Below, piece by piece: positions 9,795-22,040 of a DNA stretch of 64,000 nt. A program made the position numbers and the translations under genes. Origin of the DNA: Kitasatospora sp. NBC_01266 (lineage in GTDB: Bacteria > Actinomycetota > Actinomycetes > Streptomycetales > Streptomycetaceae); assembly GCF_036242395.1 (NCBI RefSeq), contig NZ_CP108458.1, forward strand, positions 3,596,001-3,660,000, read 5' to 3'. The notes under the pieces are model-generated. The model ran no database searches and had not been told where the DNA came from. It saw only the letters and a program-made list of their open reading frames with translations. Every line of letters starts with the position of its first letter. Positions within the stretch are counted from its first letter, which is position 1.

Positions 9795-10292
9795 TCAGCC
9801 CTCCAGCGCGGCCAGGTCGACCCCGTCCCAGCGGCCACCGAGGCCGGTCAGGGTGACCAGGCGCGGATCGTCCGACGTCGGCTCCACGCCGCCCAGGGCG
9901 CGCTCGATCCGCACCTCCAGGCGGTCCGCCGAGAGCTGCTCGACCTTGCCCTCCCCCCACTCGACCACCACCACCGACTCCGGCAGCGAGACGTCCAGGT
10001 CGAGGTCCTCCATCTCCTCCAGCCCACCGCCCAGCCGGTAGGCGTCCACGTGGACCAGCGCGGGCCCGCCGGTCAGCGAGGGGTGCACCCGCGCGATCAC
10101 GAAGGTCGGCGAGGTCACCGCCCCGCGAACCCCGAGCCCCTCCCCGAGCCCGCGGGTGAGGGTGGTCTTGCCGGCCCCCAACTCCCCGGAGAGCAGCACC
10201 AGATCCCCGGGCCGCAACACCGCGGCCAGCCGTCGGCCGAGCCCGGTCATCAGCTCGGGGGTGGGGACGGTGACAGTGGTGTGGGCGCCCAT
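9795..10292 (-). CDS. tsaE: tRNA t6A biosynthesis ATPase TsaE
   Basis: 165 residues. Walker A is GELGAGKT at residues 36-43; SPTFVI and HVDAYRL are the conserved TsaE switch and Walker-B-region segments. TsaE drives turnover of the TsaB-TsaD complex by ATP hydrolysis. It follows the alpha/beta hydrolase gene by about 100 bases in the same direction. Confidence 0.95.
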   Translation of the reverse strand: MGAHTTVTVPTPELMTGLGRRLAAVLRPGDLVLLSGELGAGKTTLTRGLGEGLGVRGAVTSPTFVIARVHPSLTGGPALVHVDAYRLGGGLEEMEDLDLDVSLPESVVVVEWGEGKVEQLSADRLEVRIERALGGVEPTSDDPRLVTLTGLGGRWDGVDLAALEG

Positions 10293-10395
10293 GGGTTCCT
10301 CTTGTTCTGCGGGTTGCGCTGCCGGGTCGACCGCGGTGCTGCCGGGTCGACTGCGGCCAACGGTGCCATACCGGCCGCCCCGCCCGCTCGGAGCG

Positions 10396-11490
10396 TCACA
10401 CCACGGGAGGGACCGACCGCCCGAGCAACCGGATCAGCCGGTCGTCGACCTCCTCGGGACGCTCCAGCATCACCAGGTGGCCCGCGCCGGGGACCAGCAC
10501 CAGTTCGGCGTCCGGCAGCGCCCGCGCGATCGCCTCGCTGTGGGCGACCGGGGTGAGCAGGTCCTCGGTGCCGGCCAGCACCAGCACCGGCAGGCCGGCC
10601 AGCGCGCCGAGCGCCGCCGTCTTCTCGTGCGCGGCGAAGGCGGGGTAGAACTCGGCGACCACGTCGATCGGGGTGCTGTCCAGCAGTTGGTCGGCGAACC
10701 TGGCGACCGCCGGGTCCACGTCCTTGCCGTCGCCGCCGAAGGAGAAGCGGCGGTAGAAGACGGCGCTGACGTCGGCGCCCAGCCGCCGGGTGGCCTCCAC
10801 CAGGCCGACCTGGCTGCCCAGCAGCTTGACCACCCCGGGGCCAAGCCGGCGCCAGACCCTGGTGCCGACCGGGGAGAGCCCGAGGGTCACCGTCTCCCAC
10901 TGGCCCGCCGTGGTGCCGATCAGCGCCACCCCGGCGACGCGGTCCCGGAACAGCCGCGGACGCTGGTCGGCCAGCGCCATCACGGTCATCCCGCCCATCG
11001 AGTGGCCGACCAGCACGAGCGGCCCGCTTGGGGCGACCGCGTCGATCACCGCGCCGAGGTCGCCGCCCAGCTGGTCGATGGAGGCGGGCCGCCCGGCCAG
11101 GTAGGAGCGGGAGCGCTCGGAGCGGCCGTGGCTGCGCTGGTCCCAGAAGACCAGCCGCAGGTCACCGCGGAACGCGGCCCGCTGGAAGTGGAAGACGTCC
11201 TGGTTGAGGCAGTAGCCGTGGCTGAACACCACGGTCAGCGGCGCGTCCTCGGGGCCGTCCAGCTCGACGTAGAGCTCGGTGCCGTCCGCCGCCGCCACGG
11301 TGCGCGGCCGGCCGCGCAGCGAGCCGAACGGGGCCACCGCGTCCAGCCGCTCGCGGGCGCGCTGGCGGGCCCGGCCCAGCGTCAGGCGCTCGATCGCGAT
11401 GCCCGCCGCGGCCCCGGCGGCGGCCATCCCGAGCGACAGGCCGATCAGCCCGGCCCGGCTCACCGAGCCCCCGCCGGACTCCTCGCTCAC
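10396..11490 (-). CDS. Membrane-anchored alpha/beta hydrolase
   Basis: 364 residues from GTG 11490, whose GTGA overlaps the alr stop; a second GTG at 11463 is also possible. The N-terminus has one hydrophobic segment (AGLIGLSLGMAAAGAAAGIAI), likely an anchor. The fold follows: FSHGYCLNQDVF (oxyanion region), DQRSHG, the nucleophile elbow GHSMGG, an acid in LAGTEDLLTP, and a late His in GAGHLVMLE. The substrate is unknown. The gene sits between alr and tsaE in many Streptomyces. Confidence 0.85.
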   Translation of the reverse strand: MSEESGGGSVSRAGLIGLSLGMAAAGAAAGIAIERLTLGRARQRARERLDAVAPFGSLRGRPRTVAAADGTELYVELDGPEDAPLTVVFSHGYCLNQDVFHFQRAAFRGDLRLVFWDQRSHGRSERSRSYLAGRPASIDQLGGDLGAVIDAVAPSGPLVLVGHSMGGMTVMALADQRPRLFRDRVAGVALIGTTAGQWETVTLGLSPVGTRVWRRLGPGVVKLLGSQVGLVEATRRLGADVSAVFYRRFSFGGDGKDVDPAVARFADQLLDSTPIDVVAEFYPAFAAHEKTAALGALAGLPVLVLAGTEDLLTPVAHSEAIARALPDAELVLVPGAGHLVMLERPEEVDDRLIRLLGRSVPPVV

Positions 11491-12677
11491 CCGAGCGCTC
11501 CGGTCCCGCCCAGGTAGCGGCGCGGCACCCGGGCGCCGATCCGGGTGACGATCTCGTACGCGATGGTCCCGCTGGCCCGGGCCCAGTCCTCGGCGGTCGG
11601 CTCGCCGCGCTCGCCGCTGCCGAAGAGCAGCACCTCCTCGCCGACCGGCGGGGTGTCGCCGCCCAGGTCCACCACGAACTGGTCCATCGCGACCCGCCCG
11701 GCCACCGTGCGCCACTTGCCGGCGATCTGGACCGGCCCGGTGCCGCTGGCGTGCCGCGGGATGCCGTCGGCGTAGCCGACCGGGACCAGGCCGAGCGTGG
11801 TCTCCCCCGGGGTGTGGTACTGGTGGCCGTAGCTGACGCCGTGTCCGCCGGGGACCTGCTTGACCAGGGCGAGCCGGGCGCTGAGCGACATCACCGGGCG
11901 CAGCCCGAAGTCCGCGGGGGCGCCCAGCTCGGGCACCGGCGACACGCCGTACATGGCCAGGCCGGTGCGCACCAGGTCGTAGTGGGACTCGGGGAGCAGC
12001 AGGGTGGCCGGTGAGTTGGCCAGGTGCCGCACCTCGGGGCGCACCCCGGCCCGCTCGGCGTACGCCAGCATCGAGGCGAAGGCGTCCTGCTGGGCCTGGA
12101 CGGACGGGTGGCCGGGCTCGTCGGCGGCGGCGAAGTGCGACCAGACGCCGACCACCTGGAGCAGGCCCTCGGCCTCGGCCCGCAGCGCGGCGTCCACCAG
12201 GTCCGGCCACTCCTGCGGCTGGCAGCCGTTGCGGCCCAGCCCCGTGTCGGCCTTCAGGTGGACCCGGGCCGGCAGACCGGTGGCCCGCACCGCGTCGAGC
12301 AGTTCGTCGAGCGCCCACTGACCGCTGATCGAGACGTCGATCCGGGCCCGCAGCGCGCGCGCCCACGGGCCGCCCGGCGTCCACAGCCAGCACAGGATCC
12401 TGGCCTGCTCCGGAGCGATCCCGGCCGCCCGCAGCGCCAGCGCCTCCTCGGGCGTGGCGGTGCCGATCCAGCGCACCCCGGCGGCCAGCGCCTCCAGGGC
12501 GCAGGGCAGCGCGCCGTGCCCGTAGGCATCGGCCTTCACCACGGCCATCAGGTCGGCGCCCGGCGCGCGCTCGCGCAGTGCCGCGAGGTTGCCGCGCAGC
12601 GCGGCCAGGTCGATGGCCGCCTCGGCGCGCAGTCCCTCGGCGAGCATGGTGGTCCCGGTCGTCTTCGCAGTTGTCAT
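11487..12677 (-). CDS. alr: Alanine racemase
   Basis: 396 residues, a PLP enzyme making D-alanine for peptidoglycan. The PLP lysine is K48 in VVKADAYGHGA, and the catalytic tyrosine lies in GVSYGHQYHT. Length and both domains (TIM barrel, then beta domain with GRVAMDQFVVDLG) are normal. It is followed without a gap by the hydrolase gene and preceded by nnr, linking it to other wall and cofactor genes. Confidence 0.96.
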   Translation of the reverse strand: MTTAKTTGTTMLAEGLRAEAAIDLAALRGNLAALRERAPGADLMAVVKADAYGHGALPCALEALAAGVRWIGTATPEEALALRAAGIAPEQARILCWLWTPGGPWARALRARIDVSISGQWALDELLDAVRATGLPARVHLKADTGLGRNGCQPQEWPDLVDAALRAEAEGLLQVVGVWSHFAAADEPGHPSVQAQQDAFASMLAYAERAGVRPEVRHLANSPATLLLPESHYDLVRTGLAMYGVSPVPELGAPADFGLRPVMSLSARLALVKQVPGGHGVSYGHQYHTPGETTLGLVPVGYADGIPRHASGTGPVQIAGKWRTVAGRVAMDQFVVDLGGDTPPVGEEVLLFGSGERGEPTAEDWARASGTIAYEIVTRIGARVPRRYLGGTGALG

Positions 12678-12682
12678 CGGGT

Positions 12683-14149
12683 TCAGTCTCCCAGACCTTT
12701 CCTGGGCACTGCCTGACCCCCCTGCGCCACGTCGCGCCAGGCGGCCGGCAGGGCGGCGGCCAGCTCGCTCGCGGAGATCGGCGCGCCCTGCGGTTCGCCC
12801 GCCGCCAGCCGGCCGGCCAGGCCGTGCAGGTAGGCGGCGGCGGGCGCGGCGTCGAACGGCGGCAGGCCGGCGGCGAGCAGCGCGCCGGCCAGGCCCGCAA
12901 GCACGTCGCCGCTGCCGGCGGTGGCCAGCCAGGCGGTGCCGGTGGAGTTCACCCGTGCGGTGCCGTCCGGGCGGGCGACCACCGTGGTCGAGCCCTTGAG
13001 CAGCACGGTGGCCCCGTAGCGGTCGGCCAGCGCGCGGGCGTGCCGCAGCCGGGCGGCGGCCACCTGATCGGCCGTCACCCCGCCGCCGAGCAGCCGGGCG
13101 GCCTCGCCGGCGTGCGGGGTGAGCAGGGTGGGCGCCCGCCGCCCGGCCAGCTCCCGCGGGCCGCGCCGGGCCAGCTCGGTCAGGGCGTCGGCATCCACCA
13201 GCACCGGCACCTCACTGGCCAGCGCGTCGTCCAGCGCCTCGGCGGTGTCGTCGCCGGAGCCCGGACCGACCACCCAGGACTGCACCCGGCCCGTGGTGAG
13301 CAGCACCTCGGGGTGGCGGCGGACCACCTCCTCGGCGGGGCGGCCCTGGTAGCGGATGGCACCGGCGCCGCCGTGCAGCGCCCCGGCGACGACCAGCAGC
13401 GCCGCGCCCGGGTAGCGCTCGGAGCCGGCCAGCACGCCGACCACGCCGCGCCGGTACTTGTCGCTCTCCGCGCCGGGCCGGGGCAGCAGCGCGGCCAGCT
13501 CGGCGTGCTGCAGGGCCTCGACGGGCGCGGCGGGCGGGCGCAGGCCGATCGGCACCAGCTGCACCGGCCCCGCGTACTCGGCCCCCGGATCGATCAGCAG
13601 GCCGGGCTTGTGGGTGCCGAAGGTGACCGTGAGATCGGCGCGCAGCGCCGTCCCGCCGACCTCCCCGGTGTCGGCGTCCACCCCGCTCGGCAGGTCCACC
13701 GCGACCAGCACGCCCCGGCGCGGCTCGCGCGCGTACGGCTCGGCGGCCGGCCGCAGCCCCCCGCTGCCGCCGATCCCGACGATGCCGTCCAGGATCAGGT
13801 CGGCGCGGCGGAAGTCGGCCAGGCCGACTTCCTGGTCCGTGGTCACCTGGCTGCCCGTCGCCCGCAGCGCGGCCAGGCCGCCCTGGTGCGCCCGCTCGGG
13901 GCTGAGCAGCACCGCGGTGACCGCCGCCCCGCGCCGGGCCAGCCGGGCGCCGGCGAAGAGCGCGTCGCCGCCGTTGTCGCCGCTGCCGGCGAGCACCAGC
14001 ACCCGGCTCCCGTAGACCCGGCCGCGTCGGCGGGTCAGCAGCCGGGCGCAGGTGGCGGCGAGGCCGGCCACCGCCCGGTCCATCAGTGGCTGCCCGGCCA
14101 GTTCGGCTTCGGCGGCCCGGACCTGTGCGACGGTGTGAGCTAGGCGCAT
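12683..14149 (-). CDS. nnr: Bifunctional NAD(P)HX epimerase / dehydratase
   Basis: 488 residues from ATG 14149 (MRLAHTVAQVRAAE). The N-terminal half is a YjeF_N epimerase domain with GSGDNGGDALFAGARL. The C-terminal half is an ADP-dependent dehydratase of ribokinase-like fold with TPHAGEAARLLG and the late TAGSGDVLAG motif. Together they repair hydrated NADH and NADPH. It lies 10 bases downstream of acpS in the usual Streptomyces order acpS-nnr-alr. Confidence 0.94.
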   Translation of the reverse strand: MRLAHTVAQVRAAEAELAGQPLMDRAVAGLAATCARLLTRRRGRVYGSRVLVLAGSGDNGGDALFAGARLARRGAAVTAVLLSPERAHQGGLAALRATGSQVTTDQEVGLADFRRADLILDGIVGIGGSGGLRPAAEPYAREPRRGVLVAVDLPSGVDADTGEVGGTALRADLTVTFGTHKPGLLIDPGAEYAGPVQLVPIGLRPPAAPVEALQHAELAALLPRPGAESDKYRRGVVGVLAGSERYPGAALLVVAGALHGGAGAIRYQGRPAEEVVRRHPEVLLTTGRVQSWVVGPGSGDDTAEALDDALASEVPVLVDADALTELARRGPRELAGRRAPTLLTPHAGEAARLLGGGVTADQVAAARLRHARALADRYGATVLLKGSTTVVARPDGTARVNSTGTAWLATAGSGDVLAGLAGALLAAGLPPFDAAPAAAYLHGLAGRLAAGEPQGAPISASELAAALPAAWRDVAQGGQAVPRKGLGD

Positions 14150-14159
14150 ACCGGTGAAA

Positions 14160-14528
14160 CTACCCCTCGGCGATGACCACCGCCGAGGCCACACCGGCGT
14201 CGTGACTCAGCGACAGGTGCCAGGACCGCACCCCGAGCTGCGCCGCGCGCTCCGCCACCGTGCCGGTGACGTGCAGGATCGGGCGGCCCGAGGCCTCGCT
14301 GCGCACCTCGGCGTGGTGCCACTCCAGGCCGCCGGGCGCGCCGAGCGCCTTGGCCAGCGCCTCCTTGGCCGCGAAGCGGGCCGCCAACGAGGCGACCGAG
14401 CGCTGCTGGCCCGAAGGCAGCAGGCGCTCGGCCGCGGTGAAGAGACGCTCGCCCAGGGCCGGCGTACGCAGCAGGGCCTCGGCGAAGCGGTCGATCGAGG
14501 CGACGTCGATACCTACTCCGATGATCAC
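14160..14528 (-). CDS. acpS: Holo-[acyl-carrier-protein] synthase AcpS
   Basis: 122 residues, full length for this trimeric phosphopantetheinyl transferase that activates acyl carrier protein. The Mg-binding Asp is in [12 protein letters not shown], and the second conserved motif is [12 protein letters not shown]. It is 20 bases from the end of glmS. Confidence 0.96.
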   Translation of the reverse strand: MIIGVGIDVASIDRFAEALLRTPALGERLFTAAERLLPSGQQRSVASLAARFAAKEALAKALGAPGGLEWHHAEVRSEASGRPILHVTGTVAERAAQLGVRSWHLSLSHDAGVASAVVIAEG

Positions 14529-14548
14529 CTCGCCGACGATACCCGGAG

Positions 14549-16405
<1,857 letters not shown>

Positions 16406-16525
16406 ATGTTTCATCATAAGGGCGCTTCCTGAGCGAAAGCCGTCCTTGTGTTTCGCTAGGGCCACCCTTGGGGCAACAGCTGGTGACCGACACCACAGCG
16501 CCCGCCCACCCCCGGACGGCCCACA

Positions 16526-17524
16526 ATGGACCATGTGCTGACCGAACTCTGTAGCCAGGGCGCACCCTCGACGCCCAGCCCGTCGCCGTCCCCGTACGTC
16601 GATCTGTCCCGGGCCGAGTGGAGCGCCCTGCGCGACCGCACTCCCCTGCCGCTGAGCGCGGCCGAGGTGGAGCAACTACGCGGCCTCGGCACAGCACTGG
16701 ACCTGGACGAGGTCCGTGACGTCTACCTGCCGCTGTCCCGGCTGCTCAACCTCTACATCCACGCCACCCACGAACTGCGCGGGGCACTGGGCACCTTCCT
16801 GGACACCCCGGACACCGAGCGCACCCGCACCCCGTTCATCATCGGGGTGGCCGGCTCGGTGGCGGTCGGCAAGTCCACCACCGCCCGCCTGCTGCAGGCG
16901 CTGCTGGCCCGCTGGCCCGAGCACCCCCGGGTCGAACTGGTCACCACCGACGGCTTCCTGCTGCCCAACGAGGAGCTGCGCCGGCGCGGCCTGATGGCCC
17001 GTAAGGGCTTCCCCGAGTCCTACGACCGCCGGGCCCTGATGCGCTTCGTGGCGGACGTGAAGGCGGGCAAGCAGCAGGTCTCGGCCCCGGTGTACTCGCA
17101 CCTGGTCTACGACATCGTGCCGGGCGAGCGGCTGGTGGTGCAGCGCCCGGACATCCTGATCGTCGAGGGCCTGAACGTGCTGCAGCCCGCGCTGCCCGGC
17201 ACCGACGGCCGCACCCGGCTCGCGGTGGCCGACTACTTCGACTTCTCGATCTACGTGGACGCCCGCACCGACGACATCGAGAACTGGTACCTGTCCCGCT
17301 TCAAGAAGCTGCGGGACACCGCCTTCCTCGACCCCAGCTCCTACTTCCGCCGGTTCACCGAGGTGCCGGAGGAGGAGGCGATGGAGTACGGCCGCCAGGT
17401 CTGGCGCACCATCAACAAGCCCAACCTGCTGGAGAACGTGCTGCCGACCCGGGGGCGGGCCACCCTGATCCTGCAGAAGGGCGCCGACCACAAGGTCCGT
17501 CGCGCCCTTCTGCGCAAGCTCTGA
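16526..17524 (+). CDS. coaA: Type I pantothenate kinase CoaA
   Basis: 332 residues. The P-loop GSVAVGKST is at residues 110-118, preceded by [15 protein letters not shown] and EGLNVLQ are further family motifs. The enzyme phosphorylates pantothenate in the first step of CoA synthesis. The gene is divergent from glmS with a 120-base spacer. The start could be ATG 16526 or GTG 16535; the short Ser/Pro-rich N-terminus gives no help. A small hairpin overlaps its stop. Confidence 0.95.
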   Translation: MDHVLTELCSQGAPSTPSPSPSPYVDLSRAEWSALRDRTPLPLSAAEVEQLRGLGTALDLDEVRDVYLPLSRLLNLYIHATHELRGALGTFLDTPDTERTRTPFIIGVAGSVAVGKSTTARLLQALLARWPEHPRVELVTTDGFLLPNEELRRRGLMARKGFPESYDRRALMRFVADVKAGKQQVSAPVYSHLVYDIVPGERLVVQRPDILIVEGLNVLQPALPGTDGRTRLAVADYFDFSIYVDARTDDIENWYLSRFKKLRDTAFLDPSSYFRRFTEVPEEEAMEYGRQVWRTINKPNLLENVLPTRGRATLILQKGADHKVRRALLRKL

Positions 17525-17539
17525 GCCCCAGCGGGGCTC
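17523..17539 (+). terminator. Short hairpin after coaA
   Basis: GAGCCCC (17523-17529) and GGGGCTC (17533-17539) form a 7-bp stem with a 3-base loop overlapping the coaA stop codon. The convergent glmM gene ends 25 bases later. Confidence 0.5.
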
Positions 17540-17563
17540 GGAGCAGCGGGACTTGAGCCGCCG

Positions 17564-18934
17564 TCAGATCGCGAGCTGCTCGCGGACGACGGCGGCCAGC
17601 TTCCCGGCCACCGCCTCGGCCTGGTCGTGGTCGGCGGCCTCGACCATCACCCTCACCAGCGGCTCGGTGCCGGACGGGCGCAGCAACACCCGTCCGGTGC
17701 TGCCGAGTTCGGCCGCAGCCGCGGCAACAGCCGCGGTCAGCTCGGCACTGTCGGCCACCCGGCTCTTGTCCACACCCTTGACGTTGATCAGCACCTGCGG
17801 CAGCCGGGTCATCACGGCGGCCAGGTCGGCCAGCGGCTGCTTGGTGGCGGCCAGTCGGGCGCCCAGCATCAGGCCGGTCAGGGTGCCGTCGCCGGTGGTC
17901 GCGTGGTCCAGCAGGATCACGTGGCCGGACTGCTCGCCGCCCAGCGCGTAGCCGTGCTCCTTCATCGCCTCCAGCACGTAGCGGTCCCCCACCGCCGTCT
18001 CGACCAGGGCGATGCCCTCGCGCTCCATGGCCAGCTTGAAGCCCAGGTTGGCCATCACGGTGCCGACCGCGGTGTTGCCGCGCAGCGTGCCGGCCTCGCG
18101 CATGGCCACCGCCAGGATCGCGATGATCTGGTCGCCGTCCACCTCGTTGCCCTCGGTGTCGGCGGCCAGGCAGCGGTCGGCGTCGCCGTCCAGCGCGATG
18201 CCCAGGTCGGCCCGGTGCTCGCGCATCGCCTGGCACAGCCCGCCCAGGTGGGTGGAGCCGACGCCGTCGTTGATGTTCAGGCCGGTCGGCTCGGTGCCCA
18301 GCGTGTAGACCACCTCGGCACCGGCCCGGGCGAAGGCCTCGGGGGCCACCCGGGCGGCCGCGCCGTGCGCGCCGTCGATGACCACCTTGATGCCGTCCAG
18401 CCGGTTGGGCAGCACGCCGATCAGGTGGGCCACGTACTTGTCGACGCCCTCGGTGTACTCGTGCACCCGGCCGACCACGCTGCCGGTGGGGCGCTGCCGG
18501 ATCGGCTCGGCGCCCGACAGGTAGTGGCGGTAGTCGGTCTCGATCGCGTCCTCGATCGCGTCGTCCAGCTTGTGGCCGCCGCGGGCCAGGAACTTGATGC
18601 CGTTGTCGGGCATCGCGTTGTGGCTGGCCGAGAGCATCACGCCGAAGTCCGCGCCGAGCGCACCGGTCAGGTACGCCACCGCCGGGGTGGGCAGCACGCC
18701 GACCCGCAGCACGTCCACGCCCGAGCCGGCCAGCCCGGCGATCACCGCCGCCTCCAGGAACTCGCCCGAGGCACGCGGGTCACGGCCGACCACCGCCACC
18801 GGGCGCCGACCGCCCAGGTCGCCCGCGTCACCGAGCACGTGCGCCGCCGCCATCGACAGGCCCAGCGCCAACTCGGCGGTCAGTCCGATGTTTGCCACAC
18901 CGCGTACGCCGTCAGTACCGAAGAGTCGTGCCAC
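17564..18934 (-). CDS. glmM: Phosphoglucosamine mutase GlmM
   Basis: 456 residues from GTG 18934 ([14 protein letters not shown]). The phosphoserine is S104 in SASHN, the Mg loop is DGDADR, and the sugar-binding GGEQSGH and C-terminal [12 protein letters not shown] are all seen. It converts GlcN-6-P to GlcN-1-P for UDP-GlcNAc. It follows rpsI after a terminator hairpin, so it probably has its own promoter in the 180-base gap. Confidence 0.96.
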   Translation of the reverse strand: MARLFGTDGVRGVANIGLTAELALGLSMAAAHVLGDAGDLGGRRPVAVVGRDPRASGEFLEAAVIAGLAGSGVDVLRVGVLPTPAVAYLTGALGADFGVMLSASHNAMPDNGIKFLARGGHKLDDAIEDAIETDYRHYLSGAEPIRQRPTGSVVGRVHEYTEGVDKYVAHLIGVLPNRLDGIKVVIDGAHGAAARVAPEAFARAGAEVVYTLGTEPTGLNINDGVGSTHLGGLCQAMREHRADLGIALDGDADRCLAADTEGNEVDGDQIIAILAVAMREAGTLRGNTAVGTVMANLGFKLAMEREGIALVETAVGDRYVLEAMKEHGYALGGEQSGHVILLDHATTGDGTLTGLMLGARLAATKQPLADLAAVMTRLPQVLINVKGVDKSRVADSAELTAAVAAAAAELGSTGRVLLRPSGTEPLVRVMVEAADHDQAEAVAGKLAAVVREQLAI

Positions 18935-19029
18935 AGTCCCGTCCTTTGTTGCCGGCCACCGGACGGCCTGAGGGAGGACCGCCGGTGGGGATGAGTTCCC
19001 TGGCCGCCTGACCGGTCCAGGGAGCACAA

Positions 19030-19060
19030 CGCCCCGGGGCACATGAAGTGCTCCGGGGCG
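19030..19060. terminator. Terminator of the rplM-rpsI operon
   Basis: CGCCCCGGGGCAC (19030-19042) pairs with GTGCTCCGGGGCG (19048-19060) with one mismatch and a 5-base loop. It lies between the rpsI stop and the glmM start. Confidence 0.75.
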
Positions 19061-19113
19061 TGGGTCCCGCCTGCGGGGTGCGCACCAAGGGCGGCACACA
19101 CCCCGGGGGGTGA

Positions 19114-19626
19114 CTAGCGCTTGCTGTACTGCGGGGCCTTGCGGGCCTTCTTGAGACCGGCCTTCTTGCGCTCGACGGCGCGGGCGTCACGCATCAGGAA
19201 GCCGGCCTTCTTGAGGGCGGCGCGGTTGTTGTCCACGTCGGCCTCGTTCAGGGCACGGGCGACGCCGAGGCGCAGCGCGTAGGCCTGACCGGAGACGCCG
19301 CCGCCCGCGATGCGCGCGATGACGTCGTAACGGCCGTCCAGCTCAAGGAGCTTGAAGGGCTCGTTCACGGTCTGCTGGTGCACCTTGTTGGGGAAGTAGT
19401 TCTCCAGGGTGCGACCGTTGATCTTCCACACGCCGGTGCCGGGGACGATGCGCACGCGGGCGATCGCCTCCTTGCGACGGCCGAGGCCGGCGCCGGGGAC
19501 GGCCTCGCTGAAGCGGCCGGCCAGCGACTCGGTGGAGTACGACTCGGTGTCCTCGGAGGTGTACTCGGTGTACTCCTCGTCGACCTCGATGTCCAGGGGG
19601 GTCTCGATGGCAGCGTTCTCGGCCAC
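19114..19626 (-). CDS. rpsI: 30S ribosomal protein S9
   Basis: 170 residues. The C-terminal 130 residues are standard S9 ([17 protein letters not shown], then a lysine/arginine tail ending [12 protein letters not shown] that reaches the P-site tRNA). The first 40 residues are an acidic extension rich in Glu, Thr and Tyr, as in other streptomycetes. It is 45 bases downstream of rplM. Confidence 0.97.
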   Translation of the reverse strand: MAENAAIETPLDIEVDEEYTEYTSEDTESYSTESLAGRFSEAVPGAGLGRRKEAIARVRIVPGTGVWKINGRTLENYFPNKVHQQTVNEPFKLLELDGRYDVIARIAGGGVSGQAYALRLGVARALNEADVDNNRAALKKAGFLMRDARAVERKKAGLKKARKAPQYSKR

Positions 19627-19670
19627 GATGTTCCTCAGCTTTTCTTAGTTAAGGGGCTTGGTGGCCGGGA

Positions 19671-20114
19671 TTACTGCGCGACCTGGGTGATCTCGAACGG
19701 CACCGGCTGCTGGGCAGCGTGCGGGTGCTGGTCGCCCGAGTAGACCTTCAGCTTGGAGAGCATCTGACGGCCCAGGCTGTTCTTGGGGATCATGCCCTTG
19801 ATGGCCTTCTCGACGGCCTTCTCGGGGTTCTTGTCCAGCAGGTCGTCGTAGCGCACCGAGCGCAGACCGCCCGGGAAGCCCGAGTGGCGGTAGGCCAGCT
19901 TCTGGGTCTTCTTGTTACCGGACAGGTGCACCTTGTCGGCGTTGATGATGATGACGAAGTCACCAGTGTCAACGTGCGGCGCGTAGATCGCCTTGTGCTT
20001 GCCCCGCAGGAGGTTGGCGGCCTGGGAGGCCAGGCGGCCGAGCACGACGTCGGTCGCGTCGATGACGTGCCACTGACGCTGGACGTCGCCGGGCTTGGGG
20101 CTGTACGTACGCAC
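19671..20114 (-). CDS. rplM: 50S ribosomal protein L13
   Basis: 147 residues, full length. [19 protein letters not shown] and the [14 protein letters not shown] motif identify L13, which binds 23S rRNA early in assembly. It is the first gene of the two-gene rplM-rpsI operon. The 219 bases upstream, to the end of the ABC-F gene, must hold its promoter; I could not pick a convincing -35/-10 pair. Confidence 0.97.
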   Translation of the reverse strand: MRTYSPKPGDVQRQWHVIDATDVVLGRLASQAANLLRGKHKAIYAPHVDTGDFVIIINADKVHLSGNKKTQKLAYRHSGFPGGLRSVRYDDLLDKNPEKAVEKAIKGMIPKNSLGRQMLSKLKVYSGDQHPHAAQQPVPFEITQVAQ

Positions 20115-20333
20115 GGTCGTAGCCTTCGCTTTTCAGTGAGTGAGTCCTGACAGGAGCACCTGAACGAGAGATCAGCCTGGATCCACTTGGACGCAATTCA
20201 AGGGGAGCCGCTGGTCATCGGCCTGGTGTCTCCGGCGTACCGACCTCTCACGTGAGATGGAGCGAGCCAATACGCACAACAAGGGCCCACAATACCCGCT
20301 ACCGGGTGCGAGCTCCAAACCCGTGCCGGTCCG

Positions 20334-21998
20334 TCAGCGCTCGCGGCGGACCCGCGCCTCGTCCCAGACCGGCTCCGGCGACTCGTAGACCCGGCCGTCG
20401 GCACCGAAGACCAGGAAGCGGTCGAAGGTCTTGGCGAACCAGCGGTCGTGGGTCACGCAGAGCACCGTGCCGTCGAACGCCTCCAGCCCCTCCTGCAGCG
20501 CCTCGGCGCTGTCCAGGTCCAGGTTGTCGGTCGGCTCGTCCAGCAGCAGCGCGGTGACGCCGGAGAGTTCCAGCTTGAGGATCATCAGGCGGGCCTGCTG
20601 GCCACCGGAGAGCGACTCGAACTTCTGCTCCTCCTGCTTCTCCAGCTCGTAGCGGCGCAGGGCTCCCATCGCGGCGCCCCGGCTGAGCGCGTGCTCCTCC
20701 TCGACGATCGAGCGCACCGTGCGCCCGAACAGCTCGGGGTGGGCGTGGGTCTGGCGGAAGTGGCCCGGCACCACCCGGGCACCCAGCTTCCAGCTGCCGC
20801 TGTGCTTCACCGACTCGTCGCCGGCCAGCAGCCGCAGGAAGTGCGACTTGCCGGAGCCGTTGGAGCCGAGCACCGCGACCCGCTGGCCGTAGTAGACCTC
20901 CAGGTCGAAGGGCTGCATCAGCCCGGTGAGCTCCAGGTTCTGCAGGGTGAGCGCCCGCACGCCGGTGCGGCCGCCCTTGAGGCGCATGGTGATGTTCTGC
21001 TCGCGGGGCGGCTCCTCCGGGCGGCCGGCCTCCTCGAACTTCTTCAGCCGGGTCTGCGCGGCGGCGTAGCGGGTGGCCAGCGCGTGGCTGACCGAGGCCG
21101 CCTGGCGCAGCGTGACCACCAGCTTCTTGAGCTTGGCGTGCTCCTCGTCCCAGCGGCGGCCGAGCTCCTCGAAGCGCGCGAAGCGCTCCTTGCGGGCCTC
21201 GTGGAAGGAGTCGAAGCCGCCGCCGTGCACCCAGACGCTGCTGCCGCCGCCACCGAAGCCGGACTCGACGCTGATGATCTTGTCGGCGGTGCGGGAGAGC
21301 AGTTCGCGGTCGTGCGAGATGTACAGCACGGTCTTGGAGCTGGCCTTGATGGCCTCCTCCAGCCAGCGCTTGCCCGGCACGTCCAGGTAGTTGTCGGGCT
21401 CGTCGAGCAGCAGCACCTCGTCCGGGCCGCGCAGCAGGCACTCCAGGACCAGGCGCTTCTGCTCGCCGCCGGAGAGCGTGTTCAGGCCGCGGAACTGGGC
21501 CCGGTCGAAGGGCATCCCGAGGGCCGCCATGGTGCAGACGTCCCAGTCGGTCTCGTAGTCGTAGCCACCGGCGTCCGCCCAGTCGGAGAGCGCCTGGGCG
21601 TACGCCATCTGCGACTTCTCGTCGTCCTGGGCCATCATCGCCAGCTCGGCGGCGTCCACCGCCTTGGCGGCCACCGCGATCCGCGCCGGGGCCACCGAGA
21701 CCAGCAGATCGCGCACCGAGGCGTCCGGCGGCAGTGCGCCGGGCGTCTCGCGCAGGTCCTCGCGCCCGGTGGTCCCGACGAACTGGCGCATCACGCCGAG
21801 CCCGCCGGAGACCGTCACCGTGCCGCCGTGCGGCTGGGTGTCCCCGGCGATCATGCGCAGCAGCGTGGTCTTGCCGGCCCCGTTCGCGCCCACCAGCGCG
21901 ACCGCGGCGCCCTCGCCGACCCGGAAGGACGCGTCGTCGAACAGCACCCGCCCGTCCGGCAGGTAGTACTCAAGGTGCGAAATCTCGACGTGTCCCAT
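20334..21998 (-). CDS. ABC-F family ATPase (translation or resistance type)
   Basis: 554 residues with two ABC domains and no membrane segment. Walker A: GANGAGKTT (residues near 40) and GSNGSGKS in the second half; signatures NTLSGGEQKRLV and ESLSGGQQARLM; Walker B followed by DEP in both. The two domains are joined by a charged linker (around EHAKLKKLVVTLRQ), the ribosome-probing part of ABC-F proteins. Its exact role, E-site gating or drug protection, cannot be told from sequence alone; the neighbourhood of ribosomal genes favours translation. Confidence 0.88.
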   Translation of the reverse strand: MGHVEISHLEYYLPDGRVLFDDASFRVGEGAAVALVGANGAGKTTLLRMIAGDTQPHGGTVTVSGGLGVMRQFVGTTGREDLRETPGALPPDASVRDLLVSVAPARIAVAAKAVDAAELAMMAQDDEKSQMAYAQALSDWADAGGYDYETDWDVCTMAALGMPFDRAQFRGLNTLSGGEQKRLVLECLLRGPDEVLLLDEPDNYLDVPGKRWLEEAIKASSKTVLYISHDRELLSRTADKIISVESGFGGGGSSVWVHGGGFDSFHEARKERFARFEELGRRWDEEHAKLKKLVVTLRQAASVSHALATRYAAAQTRLKKFEEAGRPEEPPREQNITMRLKGGRTGVRALTLQNLELTGLMQPFDLEVYYGQRVAVLGSNGSGKSHFLRLLAGDESVKHSGSWKLGARVVPGHFRQTHAHPELFGRTVRSIVEEEHALSRGAAMGALRRYELEKQEEQKFESLSGGQQARLMILKLELSGVTALLLDEPTDNLDLDSAEALQEGLEAFDGTVLCVTHDRWFAKTFDRFLVFGADGRVYESPEPVWDEARVRRER

Positions 21999-22040
21999 GA
22001 GCAGAAATTGTGCAGTGCTCGCGTGAACCCACCAAATGGA

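Noticed and set aside
11491..12900. Long in-frame upstream extension of the alpha/beta hydrolase
   Set aside because: This part overlaps alr and nnr and reads as Arg/Pro/Gly-rich nonsense; the hydrolase start at 11490 overlaps the alr stop in the usual way.
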